A stretch of DNA of 64,000 nucleotides from Archangium primigenium (GCF_016904885.1 NZ_JADWYI010000001.1:7559224-7623223), one strand, 5' to 3'; positions 30,581-39,710 are shown, counted from the stretch's first letter. Numbers and translations: made by a program. The notes: generated from the sequence alone by a model not told the origin.

Positions 30581-31378
30581 TCAAGTCGACATCTGCACGA
30601 CGATGGCGGTGATGTTGTCATCACCGCCCCGCTCGTTGGCCAGGTCGATGAGGCGCTGGGGCACCTCCGCCAGCGAGGGGGCGCCCTGCACGACCTCGTG
30701 CAGTTCGCGATCCTCCACCATGTTGGCCAGGCCGTCCGAGCACAGCAGGAAGACATCCCCCGGCTCGGCCACCACGCCCATCACGTCGACCTGGACTTCC
30801 TCCTCGAAGCCCACCGAGCGCGTGATGATGTTCTTGTAGCGCGAGTGCTTGGCCTCCTCGGGGGTGATCATCCCGGCCTTGATCTGCTCGTTGACCAGGG
30901 AGTGGTCCTCGGAGACCTGCTGGATGAGGGGCCCGCGCACCAGATAGGCCCGGCTGTCACCCACGTGCGCGAAGAACGCGTGGTTGTCTCGCACGACGAG
31001 CGAGATGACCGTGGTGCCCATGCCGGACAGGCGCGGGTCCTCCTGCGCGGTGGTGAAGATGGCGAGGCACGCCCGCTCCACCGCCATGCGCAAGGCGTCT
31101 GGCAGGAGCGAGTCCTGCAGGTTGGGGCACGTGACGAACGGGTTGTCCCGGCCCTCACGCGCCCGACGGAGCTCCTTGTCGATGGTCTCGACGGCGATGC
31201 GCGAGGCGGTACCGCCCCCGGCATGACCACCCATACCATCCGCCACGACGTAGAGCTGGAGCTCGTCGTCGATGAGGAAGCTGTCTTCGTTATGGTTGCG
31301 CTTACGCCCCACATCCGTGAGGCCGGCCGAGACGACCTTCATGCGGGGTGCCGAGGTCTGCCCTGCGGTTCTGGACAC
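30581..31378 (-). CDS. PP2C-family protein serine/threonine phosphatase
   Basis: The 265-residue protein (GTG start at 31378, with an in-frame ATG at 31342 as alternative) carries the PP2C metal motifs: R-N-H-N-E-D-S-F near residue 27, V-A-D-G-M-G-G-H-A-G-G-G, M-G-T-T-V-I-S-L-V, H-V-G-D-S-R-A-Y, L-L-C-S-D-G-L and G-G-D-D-N-I-T-A-I-V-V. It dephosphorylates Ser/Thr on proteins. Such enzymes in myxobacteria oppose Hanks-type kinases during development, though no kinase is encoded in this window. It is soluble and lies between recN and the M23 gene on the same strand. Confidence 0.93.
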   Translation of the reverse strand: MSRTAGQTSAPRMKVVSAGLTDVGRKRNHNEDSFLIDDELQLYVVADGMGGHAGGGTASRIAVETIDKELRRAREGRDNPFVTCPNLQDSLLPDALRMAVERACLAIFTTAQEDPRLSGMGTTVISLVVRDNHAFFAHVGDSRAYLVRGPLIQQVSEDHSLVNEQIKAGMITPEEAKHSRYKNIITRSVGFEEEVQVDVMGVVAEPGDVFLLCSDGLANMVEDRELHEVVQGAPSLAEVPQRLIDLANERGGDDNITAIVVQMST

Positions 31379-31436
31379 GGGCCGAATGCTATGTGAGCGC
31401 TCGTGGCGGAAGCAAGGAGCCGTTGCATGCTGTTCG

Positions 31437-33176
31437 CTACGCGCTGCGGCGCAAACGGCCCCGGGCCCCCCCCTCCGGGGTGGGTTCCCGCCGTGTCCGG
31501 GGGTTGGTCGAGGCCCGCGAGGCCGAACGGACCAGGGCCTCGGCCGCGCTGAGCGCCTCGCGGGACACCTCCACGCCCGACATCATCCGCGCCAGTTCCT
31601 GGGTGCGCTCGGCCCCTGCCTCCAGGGCCACCACCTCGGACACCGTGCGCTCGCCCTTGAGCCCCTTGCGGATGAGCAGGTGCGCGTCCGAGTAGGCCGC
31701 CACCTGGGGCAGGTGGGTGATGCACAGCACCTGACGGTGGGTGCTCACGTCCTTGATCATCCGGCCCACCACGTCCGCGATGGCCCCGCTGACGCCCGCG
31801 TCCGCCTCGTCCAGGATGTAGCAGCCACACCCGTCACTGTCCGCCAGCGCACGTTTGAGGGCCAGCAGCAGGCGCGAGGCCTCTCCGCCCGAGGCCACCT
31901 TGGCCAGCGAGCGCGCGGGCTCGCCGGGGTTGGCGCTGAAGAAGAACTCCACCTCGTCCAGGCCCTCGGCCTTGAGCGCGGTGCCCGGCGTCACCTTCAC
32001 CTCGAAGGCCGCCTTGCCCAGGGCCAGCATCCCCAGGCCCTCCCGCACCTGGGTGCCGAACGTGCCCGCGCAGGCCTGGCGCGCCCGGGACAGGGCCTCG
32101 CCACTGCGGCGCGCCTTGTCCTCCACCGCCTTGCGCTCGCGCGCCAGCTCCTCCAACACCTCCTGGCGGTTGTCCAGGGTGGACAGCTCCGTCTCCAGGG
32201 CGTCGCGCTTCTGCAGCACGCCGTCCAGGGAGCAGACGTGCTTGCGGCACAGGCGCTTGAGCGCGTCCAGCCGGTCCTCCACCTCCCCCAGCCGGGCGGG
32301 GTCCGACTCCAGCCCCTCCACGTACCGGTTGAGCCGCCGCTGCGCCTCTTCCAGTTCCGACAGGGCCGCGCCCAGGGACTGGGCCACCGGCGCCAGCGTG
32401 GCGTCCGTCCGGGCCGCGTCGTTCACCAGCCCCAGCGCCCGGCCCACCGTCTCCACGGCGCTCGACTCCTCGCCCCCGAGCAGCAGTTCCGCCTCGGCGC
32501 CTTGCCGCTTGAGCTTCTCCGAGCCCGCCAGCCGCTTGCGCTCGGCATCCAGCCGCGTGTCCTCCCCGGGCTGGGGGTCCAGCTTGGTGATCTCCTCCAG
32601 TTGGAAGCGCAGGAACTCGGCCCGCTCGCGCAGCCGGTTCTCGTCCCCGCCCAGCGCCTCCATGCGCTCGATCACGTCGGCCACGGCCGCGTAGTCACAC
32701 ATATAGGTGGACAGCTGCGACTCCAGCTGGCCGTACCGGTCGAGCAGCACGCGGTGCAGCCCGGCGTCGAAGAGGCTCACGTGCTCGTGCTGGCCCGCGA
32801 TGTCCACCGCGCCGCGCATGAAGCGCGCCAGCACCCCCACCGTCACCATGGAGCCGTTGATGTAGGCCTTGGCCCGGCCACTGCGCCCCACCACCCGGCG
32901 CACCAGCACCTCGTCACCCAGGTCCGGCAGGCCCAGCTCCTCCAGGCGCGCGCCCAGGACGGGGGTGCGCTCGAACACGCCCTCCACCGAGGCCTCGTCG
33001 CACCCCGCCCGGATGGCGTCCGCGTCGGCGCGACCCCCGAGCAGCAGCCCCAGCGAATCCACCAGGATGGACTTGCCCGCGCCGGTCTCGCCCGTGAGCA
33101 CGGTGAGCCCCGGCCCGAACGCCACCTCCACCTCCTCGATCACCGCCACATTCGAAATGCGCAAGCCCAGCAGCAC
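31437..33176 (-). CDS. recN: DNA repair protein RecN
   Basis: GTG at 33176, eight bases past GGGAGA, gives 579 residues starting M-L-L-G-L-R-I-S-N-V-A-V-I. SMC-like features are Walker A G-E-T-G-A-G-K-S-I-L, a long central coiled coil (about 150-370), the signature V-A-S-G-G-E-A-S-R-L-L-L-A-L and Walker B Y-I-L-D-E-A-D-A-G. RecN acts in double-strand break repair and is usually SOS-induced. A LexA-like site overlapping the promoter fits this. The frame is open to 33284, but that region holds the promoter and is not coding. Confidence 0.93.
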   Translation of the reverse strand: MLLGLRISNVAVIEEVEVAFGPGLTVLTGETGAGKSILVDSLGLLLGGRADADAIRAGCDEASVEGVFERTPVLGARLEELGLPDLGDEVLVRRVVGRSGRAKAYINGSMVTVGVLARFMRGAVDIAGQHEHVSLFDAGLHRVLLDRYGQLESQLSTYMCDYAAVADVIERMEALGGDENRLRERAEFLRFQLEEITKLDPQPGEDTRLDAERKRLAGSEKLKRQGAEAELLLGGEESSAVETVGRALGLVNDAARTDATLAPVAQSLGAALSELEEAQRRLNRYVEGLESDPARLGEVEDRLDALKRLCRKHVCSLDGVLQKRDALETELSTLDNRQEVLEELARERKAVEDKARRSGEALSRARQACAGTFGTQVREGLGMLALGKAAFEVKVTPGTALKAEGLDEVEFFFSANPGEPARSLAKVASGGEASRLLLALKRALADSDGCGCYILDEADAGVSGAIADVVGRMIKDVSTHRQVLCITHLPQVAAYSDAHLLIRKGLKGERTVSEVVALEAGAERTQELARMMSGVEVSREALSAAEALVRSASRASTNPRTRREPTPEGGARGRLRRSA

Positions 33177-33196
33177 GGAGCTCTCCCTCGCCAGTC

Positions 33197-33216
33197 CAGC
33201 TACAGCCCTGTAGCTG
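33197..33216. promoter_or_regulatory. Perfect palindrome in the recN leader
   Basis: CAGCTACAG and CTGTAGCTG are exact inverted arms around CC. The site starts 21 bp upstream of the recN start, downstream of the predicted -10. It could be an operator or an mRNA hairpin before the ribosome-binding site. Confidence 0.5.
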
Positions 33217-33229
33217 AACAACCTAGCAG
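33213..33229 (-). promoter_or_regulatory. LexA-box-like operator of recN
   Basis: On the minus strand CTGCTAGGTTGTTCAGC matches 15 of 17 positions of the box I recall for Myxococcus LexA (CTRHAMRYBYGTTCAGS), including the GTTCAG half exactly. It overlaps the predicted -10. Confidence 0.55.
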
Positions 33230-33249
33230 TGGGCTCTGACACTGCACAA
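33220..33249 (-). promoter_or_regulatory. recN promoter
   Basis: On the minus strand TTGTGC (33249-33244) and TAGGTT (33225-33220) are 18 bases apart. The -10 lies within the LexA-like site, so repressor binding would block polymerase. Confidence 0.45.
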
Positions 33250-33348
33250 GCGTTCCGGCCCGAAGCCCGAGCGCTCGCTCGCACCCACGCGGGGTGAGGA
33301 AGAGCCCCGACACTTGGGGCTCCAGGGGGTTGGGGAGGGGACGGCGCG

Positions 33349-36300
33349 CTACTCGGGGTGGAAGAGGTCCACGAGGTCCTGCTCGGTCAGCATCTTACCG
33401 AAGTCGCTGTCGGCGCCCAGCACGCCCGCGGCCAGTTCCTTCTTGCGCTTCTGCAGGCTGAGGATCTTCTCCTCCACCGTGCCGCGGGTGATGAGCTTGT
33501 AGCTGATGACGGCGCGGGTCTGGCCGATGCGGTGCGTACGGTCCGTGGCCTGGTCCTCCACGGCGGGGTTCCACCACGGATCGTAGTGGATGACGTAGTC
33601 GGCCGCGGTGAGGTTGAGGCCGGTGCCACCCGCCTTGAGGCTGATGAAGAAGAGCGGCGGCCCGTCCGGACGGTTGAACTCGTCCACCTTGCCCATGCGG
33701 TCCTTGGTGCGGCCGTCCAGGTAGAGGTAGCCCATGCCCCGGCGATCCGCCTCGCCCTTGAGCAGCTCCAGCATCTCGGTGAACTGGCTGAAGACGAGCG
33801 CGCGGTGGCCCTCGGCGACCAGGTCCTCCACGAGCTGGCCGAAGCGCTCGAGCTTGGCGCTGGAGGGCAGGAGCGTGCCGGGCGGCATCTTGAGCAGGCG
33901 CGGATCGCAGCACACCTGACGCAGGCGCATGAGCGCGGCGAGGATGGACACGCGGCTCCTCTTGAAGCCCATCTTCTCGATGGACTCGTTCACCTTGCGG
34001 CGGCTCTCCTCCAGCACCTCGCGGTAGAGCGCCGCCTGACCGGGCTCCATCTCGCACCACGCCACGCTCTCCGTCTTGGGCGGCAGGTCCTTGGCCACCT
34101 CGGTCTTGAGCCGACGCAAGATGAAGGGCTGGATGCGGCGGCGCAGCCGGTCACGCACCGAGGTGTCGTTGGCCACCTGGATGGGCTGCTCGAAGCGGTC
34201 GCTGAAGCCCTCGGCGCTGCCGAGGAAGCCCGGCATGAGGAAGTCGAAGAGGCTCCACAGCTCGCTGAGCCGGTTCTCCAGCGGCGTGCCCGTGAGCGCC
34301 AGCCGCGTGTCGCTCGGCAGCGACTTGCAGGCCTGCGCCGTGGCGCTGTCCGCGTTCTTGATGTTCTGCGCCTCGTCCAGAATGATGTAGCGGAAGCCCA
34401 CCTGGCTGAGCGCCTCCAGGTCGCGCCGCACGAGCGCGTAGGAGGTCAGCACCAGGTCCGAGCCCTTCAGGTCCTCCACCCGGTCCTTGCGGTCCTGGCC
34501 GTGCCACACCACGACCTTGAGGTCCGGCGTGAAGCGCTCGGCCTCGCGCTCCCAGTTGGCGAGCACGCTGGTGGGCGCCACCACGAGCGAGGGCTTGCGG
34601 CCCTCCTCGTTGGCCACCTTGCGCAACAGGCTCAAGGACTGGATCGTCTTGCCCAGACCCATGTCGTCCGCGAGGATGCCGGACAGGCCGTGGCGGTGCA
34701 GGAACCACAGCCACGCGAGGCCCGACTCCTGGTAGTGGCGCAGGGTGGCGTTGAGCCCCTCGGGCAGGGCCACCTTGGGCACGCCGTTGGTGTCGCGCAG
34801 CTCCGACATGGCCTTGCGCGCCTTGGTCTCCACCTCGGTGTAGTCGCCCAGCTCCGCGAGCAGGTCCAACGCCACGGCCTGGTGCAGGGGCAGGCGCGTG
34901 CGGGTGCGGCCCGGCAGGGCGCCCGCCTCCTCCAGGAGGTCCGCGGCGCGCTTGAGCTCGGCCAGGTCCGCCTCGGCGTAGGTGCCGTCCTTGAGCGGCA
35001 CGAAGCGTCGGCCCGAGTCGAGCCACATGCGCACCGCGCCCAGGTCCACCGCCTGATCATCGGTGACGAACTCGGCGTCCAGCTCGAACCAACTCACCCC
35101 GCTCATGCCCACGCGGATGCGCGGCCGGAGCTTGGGGCGCAGGCGCACCTTGGGCGCCTGCACGCCAAAGCGCTCCCACGCGTCCGGCAGCGAGCCGAGC
35201 CCGCGGGCCCAGAACTCGATGGCCGCGTCCCCGCTCGCGTCGTAGGCGTGGGTGTGCGGATCGTAGCGCAGCCCCAGGTCCTGCAGGCGCTTGCCCGCGC
35301 CGCGCTCCTCCTCCTCGCGGCGCCGGTAGAGCTTGCGCCCCTCGCTGCCCACGCCGCTCGCGTAGCCCAGGTGCGAGGCCGTGGGGGACACCGCCACCGT
35401 GGTCTGCCCGTAGCGCGCGGCCAGCTGCACCTTCACGCGCTCGCTGGAGCCCTCCAGGGTGAGCAGGAAGCGCGGCTCGACGGACTCGTCCACGTCGATG
35501 TCGTCCGCCTTGAGCTGCATCTGGAAGCGCGGCAGGTGCGCGGCGAAGAACGTGAGCACCCGGTCGAGCTGGCCCGCGGGGAAGGCCATGGTGGGCTCGA
35601 GCAGCCACTTGCGCACGAGCCGAGGCGACAGGTCCGGCTCCACCGGCAGCAGGTTCTGGCCGGAGATGACATAGGTGCGCAGGCCCGCGAGCAGGATGGC
35701 GTCCTTGAGCGGCAGGCTCGTGCCATCCGGCATGAGCAGCTCCAGGCGCGCCGTGGCCCCGTCCTGACGCGACTCCAGGTGGATTTGAGGGCGCACGGGC
35801 TCGGTGGAGAACAAGAGCGGCGTGCCCCGGTAGATGACGCGGCGTGGGCGCAGGAACTCGAGCACCTCGCACAGGTCCTCGTCGGACAGCACGATGCGCG
35901 AGTCGTAGCGCTGCTCGTGCTTGGCCATGAGGCCGAAGATGCGCTCGTCCACCGCCGCCAAGCGCATGCCCGCCTGGAGCATGCGCTTGATGTGCACCGG
36001 GCCCTTCATCTGCGCGTCCTGGCGCCGCACGTCCACGAGCCAGTGCCGACCCCCGGGGCCCGCGTTGGACGGGGTGAGGCGGTAGAGGAACTCGTAGTCC
36101 GGCTGGGCGGACATGCCCAGCCAGCTCTCCACCTTGGCGAGCGCGGGCAGGCTCACCGCGTCCCCGAGCGGAGCCTCGTCGGCCATCGGGCCCTCGTCGG
36201 CCGGGGCGTCCGCCTCGTCCTCGGGGAAGGTGGGCGCGGGCGAGGCGGCGGTCATGGGGGCGGCGGCCACCGGAGCGGCCGCGGCGGCGGCGTTCATCGA

Positions 36301-36630
36301 GGCGCGCAGCCGGGCGGCGAAGATGAGCGCCGCGGCCACCACGTGCTCGCAGTGCGGACCCTGCACGTTCCACGCGCGGCAGGTGCACTTGGAGATGGGC
36401 TTGCCATCCCCCACGTCGAGGGTGACCTCGTAGCGCACCTCGGGGGAGGCGCCGCTGGCCACCTGGGCGCGGATGCGGTCTCCGTCCCGGTTGAGGCCGA
36501 AGACGCGGCGGGATTCCGCGACCTCACGGCCCTTCTTGAAGGTGGCGGGCTGGACCTCCGTCTTGAGGGCCCTCAGCCACTGGCCATCAATCGGGGGGGA
36601 AGCGTCTCGGGTGTCGGCGATGGAAGGCAC
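33349..36630 (-). CDS. SWIM zinc-finger SNF2-family helicase
   Basis: This 1093-residue protein starts at GTG with AAGGA upstream. A SWIM motif (C-T-C-R-A-W-N-V-Q-G-P-H-C-E-H) lies near residue 81, then an Ala/Pro linker (110-150). A central SNF2-associated region is followed by the motor: D-D-M-G-L-G-K-T-I-Q-S-L (Walker A), I-L-D-E-A-Q-N-I-K-N, L-T-G-T-P-L-E-N-R-L-S-E-L, and the second lobe with V-F-S-Q-F-T-E-M-L and D-P-W-W-N-P-A-V-E-D-Q-A-T-D-R-T-H-R-I-G-Q-T. SNF2 motors translocate on double-stranded DNA; the bacterial SWIM-SNF2 type has no fixed role. It is encoded 172 bp upstream of recN on the same strand, so a DNA repair link is possible. Confidence 0.93.
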   Translation of the reverse strand: MPSIADTRDASPPIDGQWLRALKTEVQPATFKKGREVAESRRVFGLNRDGDRIRAQVASGASPEVRYEVTLDVGDGKPISKCTCRAWNVQGPHCEHVVAAALIFAARLRASMNAAAAAAPVAAAPMTAASPAPTFPEDEADAPADEGPMADEAPLGDAVSLPALAKVESWLGMSAQPDYEFLYRLTPSNAGPGGRHWLVDVRRQDAQMKGPVHIKRMLQAGMRLAAVDERIFGLMAKHEQRYDSRIVLSDEDLCEVLEFLRPRRVIYRGTPLLFSTEPVRPQIHLESRQDGATARLELLMPDGTSLPLKDAILLAGLRTYVISGQNLLPVEPDLSPRLVRKWLLEPTMAFPAGQLDRVLTFFAAHLPRFQMQLKADDIDVDESVEPRFLLTLEGSSERVKVQLAARYGQTTVAVSPTASHLGYASGVGSEGRKLYRRREEEERGAGKRLQDLGLRYDPHTHAYDASGDAAIEFWARGLGSLPDAWERFGVQAPKVRLRPKLRPRIRVGMSGVSWFELDAEFVTDDQAVDLGAVRMWLDSGRRFVPLKDGTYAEADLAELKRAADLLEEAGALPGRTRTRLPLHQAVALDLLAELGDYTEVETKARKAMSELRDTNGVPKVALPEGLNATLRHYQESGLAWLWFLHRHGLSGILADDMGLGKTIQSLSLLRKVANEEGRKPSLVVAPTSVLANWEREAERFTPDLKVVVWHGQDRKDRVEDLKGSDLVLTSYALVRRDLEALSQVGFRYIILDEAQNIKNADSATAQACKSLPSDTRLALTGTPLENRLSELWSLFDFLMPGFLGSAEGFSDRFEQPIQVANDTSVRDRLRRRIQPFILRRLKTEVAKDLPPKTESVAWCEMEPGQAALYREVLEESRRKVNESIEKMGFKRSRVSILAALMRLRQVCCDPRLLKMPPGTLLPSSAKLERFGQLVEDLVAEGHRALVFSQFTEMLELLKGEADRRGMGYLYLDGRTKDRMGKVDEFNRPDGPPLFFISLKAGGTGLNLTAADYVIHYDPWWNPAVEDQATDRTHRIGQTRAVISYKLITRGTVEEKILSLQKRKKELAAGVLGADSDFGKMLTEQDLVDLFHPE

Positions 36631-36785
36631 GTTCGATCAGTCCTTCCCCCCGGGGCCAGGGGGAATCCATTCGATTAACACAGTCGGGGCCGCTTGCCTC
36701 GCGGGAAATGCGCGAAGCGCTGGCCCCCGGATGATTCGGGGACTTCCCCCCGCCCACGCGGGTTGTGCGAGCATGGGGGGTCGAG

Positions 36786-37772
36786 ATGGAACGCACCCGA
36801 CCCCCCCGTGTCTTCGTCACCCGACGACTTCCTGGCGAGGCCCTCGAGCGCCTGGCCGCCCGGGTCACACTGCGTGTATGGCCGGATCCCCTGCCCCCGC
36901 CCCGGGACGTGCTGCTCGCCGAGGCGCGTGAGGCCCATGGGCTCATCACCCTGCTGACCGACCGGGTGGACGAGGAGTTGCTCGCCCAGGCGCCCCACCT
37001 GCGGGTCGTGAGCAACGTGGCGGTGGGACACGACAACATCGACGTGGCGGCCTGCAACGCCCGGCGCATCCCCGTGGGCAACACGCCCGGCGTGCTCACG
37101 GAGACGACGGCGGACTTCGCCTTCGCGCTGCTCATGGGGCTGGCGCGGCGCGTGGCCGAGGCGGACGCGTACGTGCGCGCCGGCCACTGGCGCACCTGGG
37201 AGCCCGGACTCCTGCTGGGCACGGATCTGCACGGCGCCACCCTGGGGCTCGTGGGGCTGGGGGCCATTGGCGCCGCGGTGGCCCGGCGCGCGCGGGGCTT
37301 CGGCATGCGGGTGTTGTACGTGAGCCGCCACGCCCGGCCGGACCTGGAGGCGGCGCTGGGCGTGGTGCGCGTGGACAAGGGGCGGCTGCTCACCGAGTCG
37401 GACTTCATCTCCCTGCACGTGCCGCTCAACGCGGGCACGCGCCACTGGCTGGGCCGCGCGGAGTTCGCCGCCATGAAGCCCGGCGCCCTGCTGGTGAACA
37501 CCGCCCGCGGCCCGGTGGTGGACCAGGCCGCGCTCGTGGAGTCCCTGGAGCGCGGCCACCTGGGCGGCGCCGCCCTGGACGTGACCGACCCGGAGCCCCT
37601 GCCCCCGGACAGCCCCCTCTTGCGCCTGCCGCGCGTGCTGCTCGCCCCCCACATCGCCAGCGCCAGCCACACCACCCGCGGCCGCATGGCCTCCATGGCC
37701 GTGGACAACCTCATGGCCGCCCTGCAGGGCCGCCGCCTCCCGCACTGCGTCAACCGGGAGTTCTTCCCCTGA
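36786..37772 (+). CDS. D-isomer 2-hydroxyacid dehydrogenase (glyoxylate reductase-like)
   Basis: ATG 36786 gives 328 residues; a GTG at 36765 is an alternative. The family features are V-S-N-V-A-V-G-H-D-N-I-D, the NAD(P)-binding L-G-L-V-G-L-G-A-I-G-A-A-V-A-R-R-A with Arg-rich second strand (S-R-H-A-R), the catalytic Arg in N-T-A-R-G-P-V-V-D, Glu in D-P-E-P-L and His in L-A-P-H-I-A-S-A-S. These enzymes reduce glyoxylate or hydroxypyruvate, or similar 2-oxo acids, with NAD(P)H. The S-R after the second strand would fit NADPH. It is divergent from the SNF2 gene and ends just before the tetR promoter region. Confidence 0.88.
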   Translation: MERTRPPRVFVTRRLPGEALERLAARVTLRVWPDPLPPPRDVLLAEAREAHGLITLLTDRVDEELLAQAPHLRVVSNVAVGHDNIDVAACNARRIPVGNTPGVLTETTADFAFALLMGLARRVAEADAYVRAGHWRTWEPGLLLGTDLHGATLGLVGLGAIGAAVARRARGFGMRVLYVSRHARPDLEAALGVVRVDKGRLLTESDFISLHVPLNAGTRHWLGRAEFAAMKPGALLVNTARGPVVDQAALVESLERGHLGGAALDVTDPEPLPPDSPLLRLPRVLLAPHIASASHTTRGRMASMAVDNLMAALQGRRLPHCVNREFFP

Positions 37773-37810
37773 GCGCCCCCGCTGGTTGACGGCGCCCGGG
37801 TCCGGGTTTA

Positions 37811-37830
37811 TAGGTTGTTTGACCAACCTA
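37811..37830. promoter_or_regulatory. Palindromic operator upstream of tetR-coaD
   Basis: TAGGTTG (37811-37817) and CAACCTA (37824-37830) are exact inverted arms around a 6-base centre, 13 bp before the tetR ATG. The size and position are typical for a TetR-family autoregulatory site. Confidence 0.7.
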
Positions 37831-37843
37831 CCCAGGAGCCCGG

Positions 37844-38452
37844 ATGGCCCGGCCATCGAACACGGAGGAGCGGCGGCGGCAGATCGTCCAGGGCCTGCTG
37901 CGGGTCATGGCCGAGCGCGGCTACGAGCGGGCCTCCATCGCGGAGATCGCCCGCGCCGCGGGGCTCAGTCCGGGGCTGGTGCACTACCACTTCACCCAGA
38001 AGCAGGAGGTGCTGCTGGCGCTGGTGGAGCAGTTGGCGGCGAGGAGCGTGGAGCGGCTGCGCACGCGGCTGGAGCGCACGCGCGCGGGGCCCCGGGCCCG
38101 GGTGGAGGCGTTCATCGACGCCTTCCTCGCCACGGGCGAGGACGCGGACCCGGACGCGGTGGCCGCCTGGGTGACCATCAGCGCCGAGGCGGTGCGCCAG
38201 CCCGAGGTGCGCGCGCTCTACCAGCAGGTGGTGCGCGCGGACCTGGGCCAGTTGGAGGAGCTCGTCGGCGCGGTCATCGGCCGGCGGCGGGCCCGGGCGG
38301 TCGCCGCGGGCCTCTTCGCCACCATCCAGGGCTACTTCGTGCTCGCCGCGGCGTCCCCGGAGCTGATTCCCGCCGGCAGCGCGGCGGACCTCGTCAAACG
38401 CATGGCCGCGGGGCTGTTCGACGCGGCGGGAGAATCGGAGGCAGTCCCATGA
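37844..38452 (+). CDS. TetR-family transcriptional regulator
   Basis: The 202-residue protein has CCAGGAG before the ATG. The N-terminal helix-turn-helix is clear (R-R-R-Q-I-V-Q-G-L-L-R-V-M-A-E-R-G-Y, then S-I-A-E-I-A-R-A-A-G-L-S-P-G-L-V-H-Y-H-F). The C-terminal ligand-binding region (about 60-200) has the BetI-like pattern A-A-W-V-T-I-S-A-E-A and F-A-T-I-Q-G-Y-F-V-L. It probably binds the palindrome immediately upstream and represses its own operon. The ligand is unknown. Its stop overlaps the coaD start by ATGA, and coaD overlaps the next gene likewise, so the three proteins are made together. Confidence 0.9.
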   Translation: MARPSNTEERRRQIVQGLLRVMAERGYERASIAEIARAAGLSPGLVHYHFTQKQEVLLALVEQLAARSVERLRTRLERTRAGPRARVEAFIDAFLATGEDADPDAVAAWVTISAEAVRQPEVRALYQQVVRADLGQLEELVGAVIGRRRARAVAAGLFATIQGYFVLAAASPELIPAGSAADLVKRMAAGLFDAAGESEAVP

Positions 38453-38967
38453 CCATCGCCGTCTACGCCGGCAGCTTCGATCCGGTGACCGCCGGACACC
38501 TGTCCATCCTGTGCCAGGCCACGCGCCTGTTCGGCCACGTGGTGATGGTGGTGGCGCACAACCCCGACAAGCGCACGCTGCTCACCGCGCCCGAGCGCGT
38601 GGAGCTGCTGCGCGAGGTGGTGGCGCACCACCCCAACGTCACCGTGGCCAGCACGGACGGGCTCATCGTGGAGTACGCGCGCCGCATCGGCGCGAGCGTG
38701 CTCCTGCGCGGGGTGCGCGGGGCCACGGATGCCCAGTTCGAGACGACCCTCGCCCAGGCCAACCGGGCGCTCGCCCCCGAGCTGTCCACGCTCTTCCTGC
38801 CCGCCGAGTCGCACCTGGCCGAGGTGAGCAGCAGCCGCCTCAAGGAGAAGCTGGCGCGCGGCGAGGACGTGTCCGACTTCTGTCCGCCCGCGGTGGTGGC
38901 CCGGCTGCGCCAGCACCTCGCGTCTCCCCTGCCCTCCTCGACTCCCACCTCCCCGAGCGCCCCATGA
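38449..38967 (+). CDS. coaD: Phosphopantetheine adenylyltransferase
   Basis: The 172-residue protein starts in the ATGA overlap with tetR. It has the nucleotidyltransferase motif G-S-F-D-P-V-T-A-G-H, R-G-V-R-G-A-T-D-A-Q-F-E, and the A-E-V-S-S-S-R-L-K-E signature, with a short Ser/Pro tail. It makes dephospho-CoA from 4'-phosphopantetheine and ATP, an essential step of CoA synthesis. It is normally constitutive; sitting behind a repressor gene and an operator is unusual. Confidence 0.94.
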   Translation: MTIAVYAGSFDPVTAGHLSILCQATRLFGHVVMVVAHNPDKRTLLTAPERVELLREVVAHHPNVTVASTDGLIVEYARRIGASVLLRGVRGATDAQFETTLAQANRALAPELSTLFLPAESHLAEVSSSRLKEKLARGEDVSDFCPPAVVARLRQHLASPLPSSTPTSPSAP

Positions 38968-39710
38968 GCCTGTCCTTCGTCACCCTCGGCGTGGGCGATG
39001 CCTTCTCCGCCCTCTACTACTCCACGTGCCTGGCGCTCGAGGCCGAGGGGCAGGTGCTGCTCGTGGACTGCCCCCACCCCATCCGCAAGATGATGCGCGA
39101 GGCCAGCCTCACCTCCGGCGTGCCGCTGGACGTGGACCGCGTGGCGGGGCTCGTGCTCACCCACCTGCACGCCGACCACAGCTCGGGCGTGGAGGGGCTC
39201 GGCTACTTCTCCTTCTTCGTGCTCAAGCGGAAGCTCAAGCTGCTCGCCCACCCCCTGGTGACCGCGCGGCTGTGGGAGGGCCACTTGGCCGCGGGCATGG
39301 AAGATCTCATCCGCACCCCGGGTGGCGAGCCCGAGCGCCACGGCTTCGACGACTACTTCGAGCCCCTGGCGCTCTCCACCGAGACGGCCGTGCGCTTCGG
39401 CCCGTTCTCCATCGAGTGCCGCCGCACCTACCACCACGTGCCCACCATGGCCCTGCGCATCCGCGCTGGCGGGCGCTGCCTCGGCCACAGCGCGGACACC
39501 GCCTACGACGAGGGCCTCATCGACTGGCTGTCCGAGGCGGACCTGGTGGTGCACGAGACGAACTACGGCGTGCACACGCCCTACGAGAAGCTCGCCGCCC
39601 TGCCCGCGGCCACCCGGGCGAAGATGCGGCTCATCCACTACCCGGACGCGTTCGACCTCGGGGCGAGCAACATCGAGCCGCTCGTCCAGGGCCGACGTTA
39701 CGAAGTCTGA
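38964..39710 (+). CDS. Metallo-beta-lactamase-fold hydrolase
   Basis: The 248-residue protein overlaps coaD by ATGA. It has the metal-binding motif T-H-L-H-A-D-H-S-S-G near residue 65, a further histidine in the R-T-Y-H-H-V-P segment, G-H-S-A-D-T-A-Y-D and V-H-E-T-N-Y-G. The fold covers RNases, thioesterase-like hydrolases and lactonases, and the layout looks closest to RNase Z or ElaC-type beta-lactamase-fold enzymes, but I cannot fix the substrate. Coupling to coaD hints at CoA or pantetheine-linked chemistry; this is inference only. Confidence 0.85.
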   Translation: MSLSFVTLGVGDAFSALYYSTCLALEAEGQVLLVDCPHPIRKMMREASLTSGVPLDVDRVAGLVLTHLHADHSSGVEGLGYFSFFVLKRKLKLLAHPLVTARLWEGHLAAGMEDLIRTPGGEPERHGFDDYFEPLALSTETAVRFGPFSIECRRTYHHVPTMALRIRAGGRCLGHSADTAYDEGLIDWLSEADLVVHETNYGVHTPYEKLAALPAATRAKMRLIHYPDAFDLGASNIEPLVQGRRYEV

